Below, one piece after another: positions 1-8,842 of a stretch of 64,000 nucleotides of DNA. Below the pieces are notes generated by a model. That model ran no database searches. It was not told the origin of the DNA and saw only the letters and a list, made by a program, of their open reading frames with translations. The stretch comes from Sulfurimonas sp. Lineage in GTDB: Bacteria > Campylobacterota > Campylobacteria > Campylobacterales > Sulfurimonadaceae. The stretch is from the NCBI GenBank assembly GCA_028044295.1, contig JAOFSE010000006.1:50274-114273 (forward strand), in the 5' to 3' direction. Position numbers and translations under genes: made by a program. The first letter of the stretch is position 1, and every line of letters starts with the position of its first letter.

Positions 1-255
1 TCTCACATCCAGAGGCGCTATTTCAGAATTTTTTGCTTTGTAAATAGTATTTGCCAAACCGCCATTGTAAACTTGAAGAATTTTATTTAGTTCTGTAACT
101 GGTACCAATGAACCAAAGTACAATGAGTCTACATTCTTTTTCATAGAGTTAATATTTAAAGTACCAGTAATTGCAATTACAATTAATCCAAAAGTGATTA
201 GTATGAAGATAAAAAGGAGTTTGCTACGTAATTTTAATGTTTCAATAAAATTCAT
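1..255 (-). CDS. Methyl-accepting chemotaxis-type receptor, N-terminal fragment cut by the window edge
   Basis: Only the first 85 codons are present; the gene continues beyond base 1. The translated start shows a short basic N-terminus and one long hydrophobic helix (about residues 12-32, rich in Phe, Ile and Leu), then a soluble stretch containing a YFGSLVPVTELNKI-like segment. This is the usual beginning of a four-helix-bundle periplasmic sensor of a chemoreceptor or HAMP-containing sensor protein. The start is ATG at 255, preceded by AGGAG at 260-264 with normal spacing. An 11-bp inverted repeat abuts this ribosome binding site (separate entry). Whether the C-terminus is an MCP hairpin, a kinase or a GGDEF domain cannot be seen here, so the receptor class is inferred from the N-terminus only. 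Confidence 0.6.
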   Translation of the reverse strand, partial: MNFIETLKLRSKLLFIFILITFGLIVIAITGTLNINSMKKNVDSLYFGSLVPVTELNKILQVYNGGLANTIYKAKNSEIAPLDVR

Positions 256-262
256 AATTCTC

Positions 263-289
263 CTAATTAATTTATTACAAATTAATTAG
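263..289 (-). promoter_or_regulatory. Perfect 11-bp inverted repeat next to the chemoreceptor ribosome binding site
   Basis: Arms CTAATTAATTT (263-273) and AAATTAATTAG (279-289) with a 5-base loop. On the minus strand the 3' arm runs straight into GAGAATT-ATG, so the AG of the AGGAG Shine-Dalgarno sequence is inside the stem. It could be an RNA hairpin limiting ribosome access or a DNA operator; the stem is almost entirely A-T. Confidence 0.45.
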
Positions 290-320
290 CAAAAACCATG
301 CCATAGTAGATTCTATTTTA

Positions 321-1592
321 TTAAAACTTTGAAGACATTTTTTCAATATCTTTTATACTCTTTACAATACCTTCTGATAGGTTTTCGCTAGAAGTACTTG
401 TAACTAGTATATCGTCTTCTATTCTAATACCAATACCACGATATTTTTTAGGTACATTTTTATCATTTTTATCTATATATAGACCTGGTTCTATTGTTAA
501 AACCATGCCTTTTTTCAGAGGTATTTCTTTATCTTTTTCATCTTTGTAAGGAGCTTGATCATGAACATCAATACCCATCCAGTGACCTATTCCATGTGGG
601 TAGTACTTCTTATGCTTTTTATTTTTTATAAGCTTTTTATAGTTACCTTTTAATATACCAAGTTCAATCATTCCCCTAGTTAGTAACTCTTCACTTTTTT
701 TATGTAGATCACTTCTCAAAATATTTGGTTTTATCATTTCAATAATACGGAGCTGCGTATCTAATACTAGGTTATATAAATCTTTTTGAGGCTTTGAAAA
801 TCTTCCATTTACAGGAATGGTCCTAGTAATATCACTAGCATAATAGTCATACTCACAACCAGCATCTATGAGTATAAGTTCACCATCAACTAAAGCTTGG
901 TTATTCTGTATATAATGAAGAGTGTTTGCACTATTTCCACAGGCTACAATTGATGTATATGCATCACTGTATGCACCCCTCTTTTTAAAGTCATACTCTA
1001 TCTCAGATTGAAGTTCATACTCATTTTTACCAGGTTTCTTGAACTTGATAGCATTATGATGAGCTTTCGTTGTAATTGAAATGGCATTTTTAATTAATTT
1101 AATTTCAGAAGATGACTTTATAAGTCGCATACTCTCGATAATTTTTCTTATATCCTCATGTTTACTAAAGTTCTTAGAAAACTTTTTAACACGCTTATCC
1201 TTACATGTAAGATCAAAAAATAATCTTTTTTTCTCTTTATATTTATCAAGTACTTCCGTAAGTCTATCACTTGAAAAAACTTTATCTACATTAAATATTT
1301 TTTTTGCTTTTTTTTCTCCTACTCTTTTACCATTCCAAAGCTCTAATTGCGCGTCTTTTTTTTGTACAAATAAAATTGTTTTAATTTCTTTTTTTGATTT
1401 TACAAAAACAAGTACTGAGTTATCTTCTTTAAAGCCTGTTAAATAGTAAAAATTACTATCTTGTCTATAAGGATACTCTGTGTCATTTGAACGTTTTTTA
1501 TGCTCTGAAGAAAGTATTATAGCTATAGAATTATTACGTAATTTTTTACCTAAGATATCTCTTCTTTTTTTATATTCACTTTCTTTTATCAC
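321..1592 (-). CDS. pepP: Xaa-Pro aminopeptidase, M24 family
   Basis: Cytosolic metallopeptidase removing an N-terminal residue that precedes proline. An N-terminal AMP_N-type domain (about residues 1-155, with the RQDSNFYYLTGF segment) is followed by the pita-bread M24 fold. Metal ligands are visible: the Asp pair in LIDAGCEYDYYASDITR, His in HGIGHWMGIDVHD, Glu in TIEPGLY and Glu in IRIEDD. Start choice: a TTG at 1598 is only one base from the GAGG sequence, whereas GTG at 1592 lies seven bases after GAGG and overlaps the upstream lipoprotein stop as GTGA, so GTG 1592 is preferred. It is the last gene of the Mla-type operon, although its product has no obvious link to lipid transport. Confidence 0.93.
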   Translation of the reverse strand: MIKESEYKKRRDILGKKLRNNSIAIILSSEHKKRSNDTEYPYRQDSNFYYLTGFKEDNSVLVFVKSKKEIKTILFVQKKDAQLELWNGKRVGEKKAKKIFNVDKVFSSDRLTEVLDKYKEKKRLFFDLTCKDKRVKKFSKNFSKHEDIRKIIESMRLIKSSSEIKLIKNAISITTKAHHNAIKFKKPGKNEYELQSEIEYDFKKRGAYSDAYTSIVACGNSANTLHYIQNNQALVDGELILIDAGCEYDYYASDITRTIPVNGRFSKPQKDLYNLVLDTQLRIIEMIKPNILRSDLHKKSEELLTRGMIELGILKGNYKKLIKNKKHKKYYPHGIGHWMGIDVHDQAPYKDEKDKEIPLKKGMVLTIEPGLYIDKNDKNVPKKYRGIGIRIEDDILVTSTSSENLSEGIVKSIKDIEKMSSKF

Positions 1593-2185
1593 TTGCAAAC
1601 CTCATTTAACCATATAGTACTTTGTTCTATAACACTGCCTAATGATTCATTTAAAGCATTGACCCCACCCTCTGCATCTTGACTAATAGCATCAAATTTT
1701 GCATCAAATGTTTTACTTGATATCACACTTGCTGTAGCTGAATCTACGAGAGATAAACTAATCACAATACTAGAATAAGAATTTTTATTATCCTTGTCAT
1801 AGTACTGCATAAACTCTTCTATATTGCTCTCTAAAATCAAGTCACTACTAGTTCTTGATTTTGACACTTGGACATATTTAAAAAGTTTAGTAGAGCGTAT
1901 ATCTTCTAATATTTCTTGTGTGATGAAATGGTTAGGCGACTCTCTCCATTGAGATTGAGAATATGAAAAAACTCTACTATTTGGAAGTGAGTAGTCCATT
2001 TTTGTTGACATTAAGACACTAGAGCTAAATGCCTGAGCAACCTTTAATGATTTTGACTTACATCCGTTTTGAGATGAAATAGGTACAATATTTTGTGAGT
2101 TTATTTTATATTCTACTATGGATGGTTTTTTTACTGTACATCCCGATAATAAAATCAAAGTTACTAAAATAAATAGAGTTTTCAT
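1589..2185 (-). CDS. ABC-transport auxiliary lipoprotein of the Mla/PqiC type
   Basis: 198-residue lipoprotein: signal peptide MKTLFILVTLILLSGC ends in the lipobox LSGC, so the mature protein starts at a lipidated Cys16. The body matches the ABC-type transport auxiliary lipoprotein family (PqiC-like), with a VFSYSQSQWRESPNHFITQEILEDIRS segment in which short beta strands and an exposed SQWRESP turn are characteristic. In related systems such lipoproteins sit in the outer membrane and dock with MCE-domain proteins to move lipids between membranes. It lies one base downstream of mlaD and overlaps pepP by four bases, so it belongs to the mlaEFD transcript. Fold and position agree; the exact role is inferred. 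Confidence 0.78.
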   Translation of the reverse strand: MKTLFILVTLILLSGCTVKKPSIVEYKINSQNIVPISSQNGCKSKSLKVAQAFSSSVLMSTKMDYSLPNSRVFSYSQSQWRESPNHFITQEILEDIRSTKLFKYVQVSKSRTSSDLILESNIEEFMQYYDKDNKNSYSSIVISLSLVDSATASVISSKTFDAKFDAISQDAEGGVNALNESLGSVIEQSTIWLNEVCK

Positions 2186-2186
2186 A

Positions 2187-3110
2187 TTAATCTTCCCCTG
2201 GACCTTTTTTTATTTTCTCTTGAGTAAAGAGCATATCTCCTGGACTTCTCTCATATTGATTTATAGCTTCTTCTATTTTAATCATAAGTTCTTGCATAGT
2301 TAAAAGAGTATTATTCATGGTAGGAACAACCTCACTAGATATCTCTTTGATATTAAAATCACCCCTTGCAAGAGATGCATTAAAAAGATCCATGGTAGTT
2401 TTAATACCGTGATAACTTCCCATTATGGATGTGAATGAAGCTGAAACCTTATCTTCCCATTCAACTGTATTACTTAAGAATTTATCAAACTTTTTTACAC
2501 TTGATTGAAAATCCTTTATTGTCTCATCATTTAAAAGCTTGTTCATTCTATTCATAAATTCAGTACTATTTTTGAGTAGCTGAGTTATCTCAGCTTGATT
2601 CTCATCTTTTAGAAGTTGGTTTGTTCTAGCGAGTGTTGTAGATAAGTTTTCAGAAACACTACCAAAAGACTCTTCTAACTTTGTATAAAGAGATGGTATA
2701 GTCTTTATAATAGGATACTCTTCACCCTTTAAAGCTTTTAGAGCAGGTGAATTCATATCTCCTAAACTCAAGTTTATATAACTAAGTCCAGTTATTCCTT
2801 GTGATGTGAGTTTTGCAACTGTAGATGATTTAATAGGGGTTGATTTAAGTATATCTATTAGTACTTCAACCTGCTGAGTATTTTTAGGATTTATTTTTAA
2901 GCCCTGAACATTTCCCACACTTATACCTCTGTATTTTACGGGAGCATCTATGTTTAAGCCAAGTACTGACTCATCAAATAAAATTACATATTTTTTCATC
3001 TCCAATTCTTGAGATGGTTTTAAAAGCCAGTAACCAAATCCAATCATTAAAGATAAACCAAAAAGGACTAGTAGTCCAACTAGTGTATAGTTAACTCTGT
3101 TATTCATCAT
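2187..3110 (-). CDS. mlaD: MCE-domain lipid-transport substrate-binding protein (MlaD-like)
   Basis: Inner-membrane-anchored MCE protein. A single N-terminal membrane helix (YTLVGLLVLFGLSLMIGFGYWLL) is followed by an MCE domain (about residues 35-110, including VLFDESVLGLNIDAPVKYRGI and VGNVQGL) and a long helical tail that probably forms the tunnel or a coiled coil toward the outer membrane. It is longer than E. coli MlaD (about 180 residues) and closer to the single-MCE proteins of delta- and epsilonproteobacteria. The open frame extends to 3140, but tandem ATGs at 3110 and 3107 overlap the mlaF stop, and the membrane helix follows them directly, so ATG 3110 is taken. It should receive phospholipid from, or pass it to, the MlaFE complex. 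Confidence 0.87.
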   Translation of the reverse strand: MMNNRVNYTLVGLLVLFGLSLMIGFGYWLLKPSQELEMKKYVILFDESVLGLNIDAPVKYRGISVGNVQGLKINPKNTQQVEVLIDILKSTPIKSSTVAKLTSQGITGLSYINLSLGDMNSPALKALKGEEYPIIKTIPSLYTKLEESFGSVSENLSTTLARTNQLLKDENQAEITQLLKNSTEFMNRMNKLLNDETIKDFQSSVKKFDKFLSNTVEWEDKVSASFTSIMGSYHGIKTTMDLFNASLARGDFNIKEISSEVVPTMNNTLLTMQELMIKIEEAINQYERSPGDMLFTQEKIKKGPGED

Positions 3111-3840
3111 ATTTTCCAAAAAGTGTCTGCACAAACTCATTCTTAACAGACTTTATATTATCTAAGCTACCTTCATATACTACTTTTTTATTATCAATAA
3201 TAGCTACTGAGTCAAGTGTATCATAAATTGATTGTAAATCATGTGAAACCATGACTATAGTTAGCCCAAGTAAATCTCTTAGTTTTAAAATGAGAGCATC
3301 GAACTCTCTCGCTGAAATAGGGTCAAGACCACTTGTCGGTTCATCCAAAAAAAGAAGTTTTGGGTCCATAGCAAGAGAACGTGCGAGTGCTGCTTTTTTC
3401 TTCATACCTCCACTAATCTGTGATGGATATAGGTTTGCAGCACTCTGGTTTAATCCAACTATATTTATTTTAAATTCAACAATCTCATTAATCATCTTCT
3501 CTGATAAGTCCGTATACTCAACAAGTGGAAATGCAATATTGTCTCTTATACTCAAAGATGAGAAAAGTGCACCTGCTTGAAAGAGTACACCCCACTCTTG
3601 TCGTAATTTCTGAGCTTCTTTATATTTTATATGATTTAGTTCATGACCTAGTATTTTTATACTCCCAGAACTAAATTTCTGTAACATAACCATTTCACGA
3701 AGAAGTGTAGTTTTACCACATCCACTAGGTCCTAAAAGACCATAAATCTCACCCTGTTTTACATCTAAACTGATACCATCATGAATATAGTTATTATTAA
3801 AGACAGTCTTAACATCTCTTACTTCTATAATATTTTTCAT
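3100..3840 (-). CDS. mlaF: ABC transporter ATP-binding protein of the Mla/MCE system
   Basis: 246-residue ATPase with all ABC motifs: Walker A GPSGCGKTT (about residues 37-45), Q-loop, signature SGGMKKKAALARSLA, Walker B LLFLDEPTSGLDP, and H-loop MVSHD. The SGGM form of the signature and the strong similarity to Ttg2A-type proteins point to the lipid-trafficking MlaF group. It is joined to mlaE by a TAATG junction and overlaps mlaD by 11 bases, consistent with translational coupling. The protein powers lipid movement through the MlaE permease dimer at the inner membrane. Confidence 0.92.
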   Translation of the reverse strand: MKNIIEVRDVKTVFNNNYIHDGISLDVKQGEIYGLLGPSGCGKTTLLREMVMLQKFSSGSIKILGHELNHIKYKEAQKLRQEWGVLFQAGALFSSLSIRDNIAFPLVEYTDLSEKMINEIVEFKINIVGLNQSAANLYPSQISGGMKKKAALARSLAMDPKLLFLDEPTSGLDPISAREFDALILKLRDLLGLTIVMVSHDLQSIYDTLDSVAIIDNKKVVYEGSLDNIKSVKNEFVQTLFGKYDE

Positions 3841-4961
3841 TATATACCCAGGCTTGTAAATATTATAGAAAAAATTGCATCACATACTATTACGGCAAAT
3901 ATTGACTCTACTACACTTTTAGTAGTATTAAAACCTATACTTTGAGTGTCATTTTTAACCATAAGACCTCTATATATTCCGATAGTAGCAATTAAAAATG
4001 CAAAAAATGGACCCTTTGATATGCCAATCATAAAATGTTTAAACGATATCACTTCATTGAATCTATCAAGAAAAAGCTCAGTAGTAATTCCTAAGTCAAT
4101 ATTTGCAACTAACATTCCACCTAAAATAGCCATCATGTCTGATACAAATATTAAAATTGGAAGTGTAATTATTAGAGCAACTATTCTAGGAAGAACTAAA
4201 AATCTATATGGATCAAAACCCATAGTTCTCATAGCATCTAACTCTTCAGTAATCTTCATAGCACCTATTTGAGCTGTAAAAGCAGAACCACTTCGACCAG
4301 CTATTACTATTGCTGTTATAACAGGTGAAAGTTCTCTGAGCACCGAGATACCAAGCATATCAACTATAAATATATTTGCACCATATATCTTCAGCTGATA
4401 CGCCGACTGGTATGCTATCACTAAACCAATCAAAAAACTTGTTAGGGCTACAATACCCAAAGCTTTTATACCGCTTTCATTTATCTCAAAGGCTATCTCT
4501 TTTAGACGTATATTTTTAGGGGAAATTATATAGTGTGCTTTATTGGTGAACAGTTCTCCTAAAAATGCCATAAAAGACAAAAAGCCTAAGTAGTTTTGAT
4601 GTGTATGCGCACCAATCTTTTCAATCAAACTTCTTTTTGTAATATTTTCTATTTTACTTGATGATTCTTTATCTCTTTTTACAAGCAAAAGCATGTCTAT
4701 AACTTCAGTATTAATACAAACAGTGTTAATCTTAACATCTTTGTAAAGTAGATTATTCTCAAGTCCATAAATAAAGATAGCCGCTGCACTATCTATAAAG
4801 TCTATACTATTTAAGTCTATGACTATATTAGACAAGTCTTTTATATCTATAGAGTCAATCTGATTTTGATATTGTGAAATATTATTTAAGTTAAGCTCCC
4901 CTTTAAAGATTAAGGAGAGTTTGTTATCAATATGTAGGATTTTTAAGGAGGAGTTACTCAT
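3840..4961 (-). CDS. mlaE: MlaE-type permease with fused N-terminal STAS (MlaB-like) domain
   Basis: 373 residues in two parts. Residues 1-105 resemble a STAS domain (LNNISQYQNQIDSI, then VIDLNSIDFIDSAAAIFIYGL), which in E. coli is the separate protein MlaB. Residues about 115-373 are the MlaE permease fold with five or more membrane helices and the family motif ITAIVIAGRSGSAFTAQIGAMKI...EELDAMRTMG. Fusion of MlaB and MlaE is common in bacteria with short mla operons. MlaA and MlaC homologues are not present in this operon. The start is ATG at 4961, 12 bases after the cheW stop in the same direction, so read-through from the chemotaxis genes is possible. Confidence 0.9.
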   Translation of the reverse strand: MSNSSLKILHIDNKLSLIFKGELNLNNISQYQNQIDSIDIKDLSNIVIDLNSIDFIDSAAAIFIYGLENNLLYKDVKINTVCINTEVIDMLLLVKRDKESSSKIENITKRSLIEKIGAHTHQNYLGFLSFMAFLGELFTNKAHYIISPKNIRLKEIAFEINESGIKALGIVALTSFLIGLVIAYQSAYQLKIYGANIFIVDMLGISVLRELSPVITAIVIAGRSGSAFTAQIGAMKITEELDAMRTMGFDPYRFLVLPRIVALIITLPILIFVSDMMAILGGMLVANIDLGITTELFLDRFNEVISFKHFMIGISKGPFFAFLIATIGIYRGLMVKNDTQSIGFNTTKSVVESIFAVIVCDAIFSIIFTSLGI

Positions 4962-4973
4962 AAAAAATTGTTA

Positions 4974-5468
4974 CTAGAAATCTCTCTCTAGTAATTTATT
5001 TACTTTTAAAATTGTAATAATTCTATCTTCTTGTTTACCAACACCATCAATCATAGTATCATCACCATTAATAGTGTCTGGAGCAGGACCTATATCTTTT
5101 TTATCAATTCTAATTGCCATCGTAAGTCTATCAATAATAAAACCTGCAACATCATCACCTGTTCTCATTACAATAAAACGAGTCTCATCACCCTGTTTTT
5201 TAGCACTTAGTCCAAATTTAAGTCTAAGATCAATAAGAGGAATAACTGCACCACGCATATTAAAAACACCAACAACATATTTTGGAACCTGAGGAACTCT
5301 AGTCCATGTAAAAGGCTTAATAATCTCTTGAATAGCTAAAATTGGCACCGCATACTCTTCTTCACCGATAATAAATCCAACAAGTTGAACTATGTTTTCA
5401 TTAGTATCACCATCATGACCGTGCTGTTCACCCTGCTTGCTAATAATATCTTTTAATTTATCACTCAT
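4974..5468 (-). CDS. cheW: Chemotaxis adaptor protein CheW
   Basis: 164 residues with the CheW fold: IVQLVGFIIGEEEYAVPILAIQEIIKP, then VPQVPKYVVGVFNMRGAVIPLIDLR, the conserved NMRG-x2-PLIDLR signature that couples receptors to CheA. A 30-residue polar N-terminal extension with a His/Gly-rich EQHGHDGD stretch precedes it. The ATG overlaps the cheA stop by one base (TAATG at 5466-5470), so translation is probably coupled, giving stoichiometric CheA and CheW. It acts in the cytoplasmic face of chemoreceptor arrays. Confidence 0.96.
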   Translation of the reverse strand: MSDKLKDIISKQGEQHGHDGDTNENIVQLVGFIIGEEEYAVPILAIQEIIKPFTWTRVPQVPKYVVGVFNMRGAVIPLIDLRLKFGLSAKKQGDETRFIVMRTGDDVAGFIIDRLTMAIRIDKKDIGPAPDTINGDDTMIDGVGKQEDRIITILKVNKLLERDF

Positions 5469-7885
5469 TATAAGAACTCCGATTTAAAGTTAACATTTCT
5501 TTGAACTACACTAGATAAGTAGTCTGCAGAATATGGTTTAGTAATATACTCAACCATACCAGATTCAACACCACGCATACGATCTGATTTGCCTGTACGA
5601 GATGTAACAGCTATAAGTGGTAAGCTTTTGTATTTATTGTATTTTTTTATCTCAGTAGCCAATGTATATCCATCCATTCTAGGCATTTCAATATCAACAA
5701 GCATTGCGTCAAAATTATGATCACCTGATTTTAGAATATTTAATGCCTCTTGACCATCGCCAGCTTCAACAAGAGTTATACCTAATGGTTCAAGTGCTTT
5801 ACGCATAATAGTTCTATCTGTTTTTGAATCATCAACTATCATTACACAATAGTCACTCGCCTTAGTTTTCTCATGTGTAAGAAGTGCTGCATCAGACGAA
5901 CCATCTGTTAAAACAGTTGATTTTACATTTTTCGCAATATCCATAAGTGCAACAACATCAACAATTAAAGTTACTCCACCATCACCACGAATCGTTGCAC
6001 CAGCAACACCTTCGATACCTTTTAAGTAATCTCCAAGTGATTTAATAACTATCTCTTCTTGACCAACTAGAGTATCAACTATAAGACCAAGCTTACTAGT
6101 TCCTAAACCAAGCACAACAACATAAGCATGTTCACTAGAATCCAAAATTCTTTCTACTTCAAATATATCGCCAATATGAACAAGTGAAAGAACCTCTTCA
6201 CGAAGTCTCATAACACTTCTTCCCTCAACTGTATAAATCTCATCTTTAGAGATTCTAACAGTTTCTAAAACTGATGCTAATGGTATCGCATAATGTTCTT
6301 CTTGAACACCCACTAAAAGTGCTTGAATAATAGCTAGTGTAAGTGGGATTTTCAATTTCATTGATGTACCAACACCAACTTCACTATCTATGTCAATGAT
6401 TCCATTAACTTTTTCGATGTTTGTTTTTACAACATCCATACCAACACCACGACCAGATACATTTGTAACAGCAGCAGCAGTTGAAAAACCAGGTTTAAAG
6501 ATCAGACCAAATGCTTCCTTATCAGCCATTGAGTCAGCTTCTGCTTCAGTTATTAAACCTTTGTCGATACATCTACTTCTTAACATATCTGCATCAAGAC
6601 CTTTACCATCATCGTCAATTTGTATAACGATTTGATTTCCTTCATTGTATGCTTTTAGCTTTATAACACCTGTCTCATCTTTTCCTTGTTCTGTACGAAT
6701 TAAAGGAACTTCAATACCATGGTCACATGAGTTTCTAATAATATGAACTAATGGGTCACCAACCTCTTCAACAATTGACTTATCAAGTTCAGTATCTTCA
6801 CCTGATATTTGCAAGTCAATTTTCTTGTCAAGTTCACGTGATAAATCACGAATCATTCTAGGGAACTTGTTGAAAACTTTACCAATAGGAAGCATTCTTG
6901 TTTTCATAACCGCAATTTGAAGGTCTGTTGTAACAAGTGATACAATAGAAACAACTTGATTTAACTCTTCAAGGAACTCTTCACCTTCATAACGTTCTTC
7001 AACATCATCATTAATTTTGATAAGTCTATTTTTAGCAAGTACAAGCTCACCGATTAGATTCATAAGATGATCAAGTCTTTTTACATCAACACGAATCGTT
7101 TGGTCAACAACAGGAGCTTTTTTAGCAGGAGCTGCTGCTTTTGGATCCTCTTTTTTAGGAGCTGGAGTTACTACTGGAGCAGGTGCAGCTGGTGGAGGAG
7201 TTGGCTCAGGTTCAGGAGTTGGCTCAGGTTCAGGAGTTGGCTCAGGTTCAGGAGTTGGATCGAGCGATGGAACACTCTCGCCTGCAGCTATTTTAGCTTC
7301 TCTTTTAGCTTTATCCTCATCTTGTCTTTCATTTAAAAGTCTCTCTATCTCAGCTTCTAAATCATCAGGGGACATATTGTCATAGTCTAGCTCATCTTCT
7401 GCCGCTGCAGGAGCTTCTTCAACTGGAGCTGATTCTTCAACAACTTCTTCTGCCGGAGCTTCTACTACTGGCTCAGCAGCTGGTGCTGCAGCAATTGCAT
7501 CACCTGAGCTAACCTGATCAAGTCTAGCAACACATGCAGCTACATCAATACCTGCATCAGCACTAGTATCACGAATAGTGTTTAATAAAGCTTTCATAAG
7601 ATCAATTGACTCAAGAATAACATCCATGATATCTGGAGTAATAATTAACTCACCATGTCTAGCTTTATTTAAAACATCTTCCATATGGTGTGTTAAATGA
7701 GTTAGTACATCAAAGTTTAAAAATGATGAAGCGCCCTTTACAGTATGTGCAACTCTAAATATTCCATTTAATAGCTCTAAGTCTTCTGGTGTTGACTCCA
7801 GTTCTACAAGGTCAGCATCTAACTGTTCTACGAGTTCAAACGACTCAACTAAAAAATCCTGTAGTATCTCTTGAAATTCATCCAT
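5468..7885 (-). CDS. cheA: Chemotaxis histidine kinase CheA fused to a C-terminal receiver (CheAY)
   Basis: 805 residues. Domains in order: HPt/P1 (1-105, phospho-acceptor His47 in VAHTVKG); an Ala/Pro/Glu-rich linker (about 130-260) with three exact TPEPEP units and no recognisable CheY-binding P2; dimerisation P3 (about 265-330); HATPase with N-box IRNSCDHGIE, G1 DDDGKGLD and G2 GRGVGMDVV; a CheW-like P5 (about 515-650); then a receiver (about 680-805) with DDS, phospho-acceptor Asp near 731 in VDIEMPRMDG and Lys in ITKPYS. The fused receiver is typical of Campylobacterota CheAY and is thought to act as a phosphate sink. It is the central gene of the cheV-cheA-cheW operon. Confidence 0.97.
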   Translation of the reverse strand: MDEFQEILQDFLVESFELVEQLDADLVELESTPEDLELLNGIFRVAHTVKGASSFLNFDVLTHLTHHMEDVLNKARHGELIITPDIMDVILESIDLMKALLNTIRDTSADAGIDVAACVARLDQVSSGDAIAAAPAAEPVVEAPAEEVVEESAPVEEAPAAAEDELDYDNMSPDDLEAEIERLLNERQDEDKAKREAKIAAGESVPSLDPTPEPEPTPEPEPTPEPEPTPPPAAPAPVVTPAPKKEDPKAAAPAKKAPVVDQTIRVDVKRLDHLMNLIGELVLAKNRLIKINDDVEERYEGEEFLEELNQVVSIVSLVTTDLQIAVMKTRMLPIGKVFNKFPRMIRDLSRELDKKIDLQISGEDTELDKSIVEEVGDPLVHIIRNSCDHGIEVPLIRTEQGKDETGVIKLKAYNEGNQIVIQIDDDGKGLDADMLRSRCIDKGLITEAEADSMADKEAFGLIFKPGFSTAAAVTNVSGRGVGMDVVKTNIEKVNGIIDIDSEVGVGTSMKLKIPLTLAIIQALLVGVQEEHYAIPLASVLETVRISKDEIYTVEGRSVMRLREEVLSLVHIGDIFEVERILDSSEHAYVVVLGLGTSKLGLIVDTLVGQEEIVIKSLGDYLKGIEGVAGATIRGDGGVTLIVDVVALMDIAKNVKSTVLTDGSSDAALLTHEKTKASDYCVMIVDDSKTDRTIMRKALEPLGITLVEAGDGQEALNILKSGDHNFDAMLVDIEMPRMDGYTLATEIKKYNKYKSLPLIAVTSRTGKSDRMRGVESGMVEYITKPYSADYLSSVVQRNVNFKSEFL
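7200..7253 (-). repeat. Three exact tandem 18-bp units encoding TPEPEP in the CheA linker
   Basis: The unit gttggctcaggttcagga occurs three times without mismatch (7200-7217, 7218-7235, 7236-7253), followed by a partial fourth copy. Read on the minus strand each unit gives Thr-Pro-Glu-Pro-Glu-Pro. Perfect identity at the third codon positions suggests recent slippage and possible length variation between strains. Confidence 0.95.
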
Positions 7886-7897
7886 CTATTTATACTC

Positions 7898-8839
7898 CTA
7901 CTTCATATTTGCACGTACTATACGTGCAACTTCATCATAAAATTGACTAGCTTGAAACTTAACTAAATAACCTTCTGCTCCTGCTTCTTTACCTCTTAGC
8001 TCACTAAAGTGATCACTTATAGATGAGTTAAAGACTATAGGGATTCCATTAAACCTAGGGTCCTCTTTTACATTAGCTGCAAAATGAAAACCATCCATTT
8101 TTGGCATCTCAACATCAGAGATTATAATTTTAAGGTTATCTGAGAGTTTTTCACCATATGACTTATATAAATCATTTAGTTTCTCTATACCCTCATCACC
8201 ATCACCAGCTTCAACAACATTAAATCCCATTTTAACAATTGCATCTTTAACTATTTTTCTAGCAGTTGTACTATCATCAAGTATTAGTGCAATACCACTA
8301 AAGTGTTCTATACTCTCTGGAGCTATAGATGTATCTGGTTCATATAGACCAAGGTCTTGTACAACACTCTCTAAGTCTAAGATAAGGAGAACATTGTCAC
8401 CTTCTATTTTTGTAACACCTGTGATTTTACTGCCATCAAGACCATCTGAAGAGCTTACGTATGAAGCCGGCTCAATATCAGACCAACTAATTCTTCTAAT
8501 TCTTTTTGCTTCATGGACAACAAATCCAATAAGTACATTGTTAAATTCTGTAATAATAACCCTGGAATCATTTGCTGCTTCTTCTGGTTCATTAACACCC
8601 ATCCAGTTAGCTAGGTTTACAACAGGTATTACAACATCTCTTAAGTCGAAAATACCTTCTATAAACTCTGGTGTACCAGGGAGGTCAGTTAATTTAGGTT
8701 TTTTAATAATCTCACGTACTTTTGAGACATTTATACCGTAAATTCCTTCATAAACTTCATCTTCTTCTTGCTTAAAGATACGAAAGTCTACAAGTTCCAT
8801 TTCATTGGAACCTACTCTCAATTCATCATCTAAACCCAT
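7898..8839 (-). CDS. cheV: CheV: CheW-like adaptor with C-terminal receiver
   Basis: 313 residues. The N-terminal CheW-like domain (about 15-165) contains GINVSKVREIIKKPKL and FDLRDVVIPVVNLANWM, the adaptor signature. The receiver domain (about 185-313) has acidic residues in LILDDSTTARK, phospho-acceptor Asp in IISDVEMPKMDGF, and Lys in YLVKF. CheV proteins link receptors to CheA, and phosphorylation of their receiver tunes adaptation. H. pylori has three CheV proteins and this one sits in the same position (upstream of cheA) as cheV3. It ends 12 bases before cheA on the same strand. Confidence 0.95.
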   Translation of the reverse strand: MGLDDELRVGSNEMELVDFRIFKQEEDEVYEGIYGINVSKVREIIKKPKLTDLPGTPEFIEGIFDLRDVVIPVVNLANWMGVNEPEEAANDSRVIITEFNNVLIGFVVHEAKRIRRISWSDIEPASYVSSSDGLDGSKITGVTKIEGDNVLLILDLESVVQDLGLYEPDTSIAPESIEHFSGIALILDDSTTARKIVKDAIVKMGFNVVEAGDGDEGIEKLNDLYKSYGEKLSDNLKIIISDVEMPKMDGFHFAANVKEDPRFNGIPIVFNSSISDHFSELRGKEAGAEGYLVKFQASQFYDEVARIVRANMK

Positions 8840-8842
8840 ATT

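Noticed and set aside
1081..1446. Plus-strand frame of 121 codons in pepP
   Set aside because: Lies opposite the conserved pepP sequence, has no SD and a composition typical of antisense frames in AT-rich DNA.
3111..3140. Ten-codon extension of mlaD
   Set aside because: It is fully inside mlaF and lacks an SD; tandem ATGs at 3110 and 3107 precede the membrane helix.
7067..7336. Plus-strand frame rich in Arg, Ser and Trp repeats, opposite cheA
   Set aside because: It is the antisense translation of the TPEPEP repeats; the cheA frame explains the region completely.
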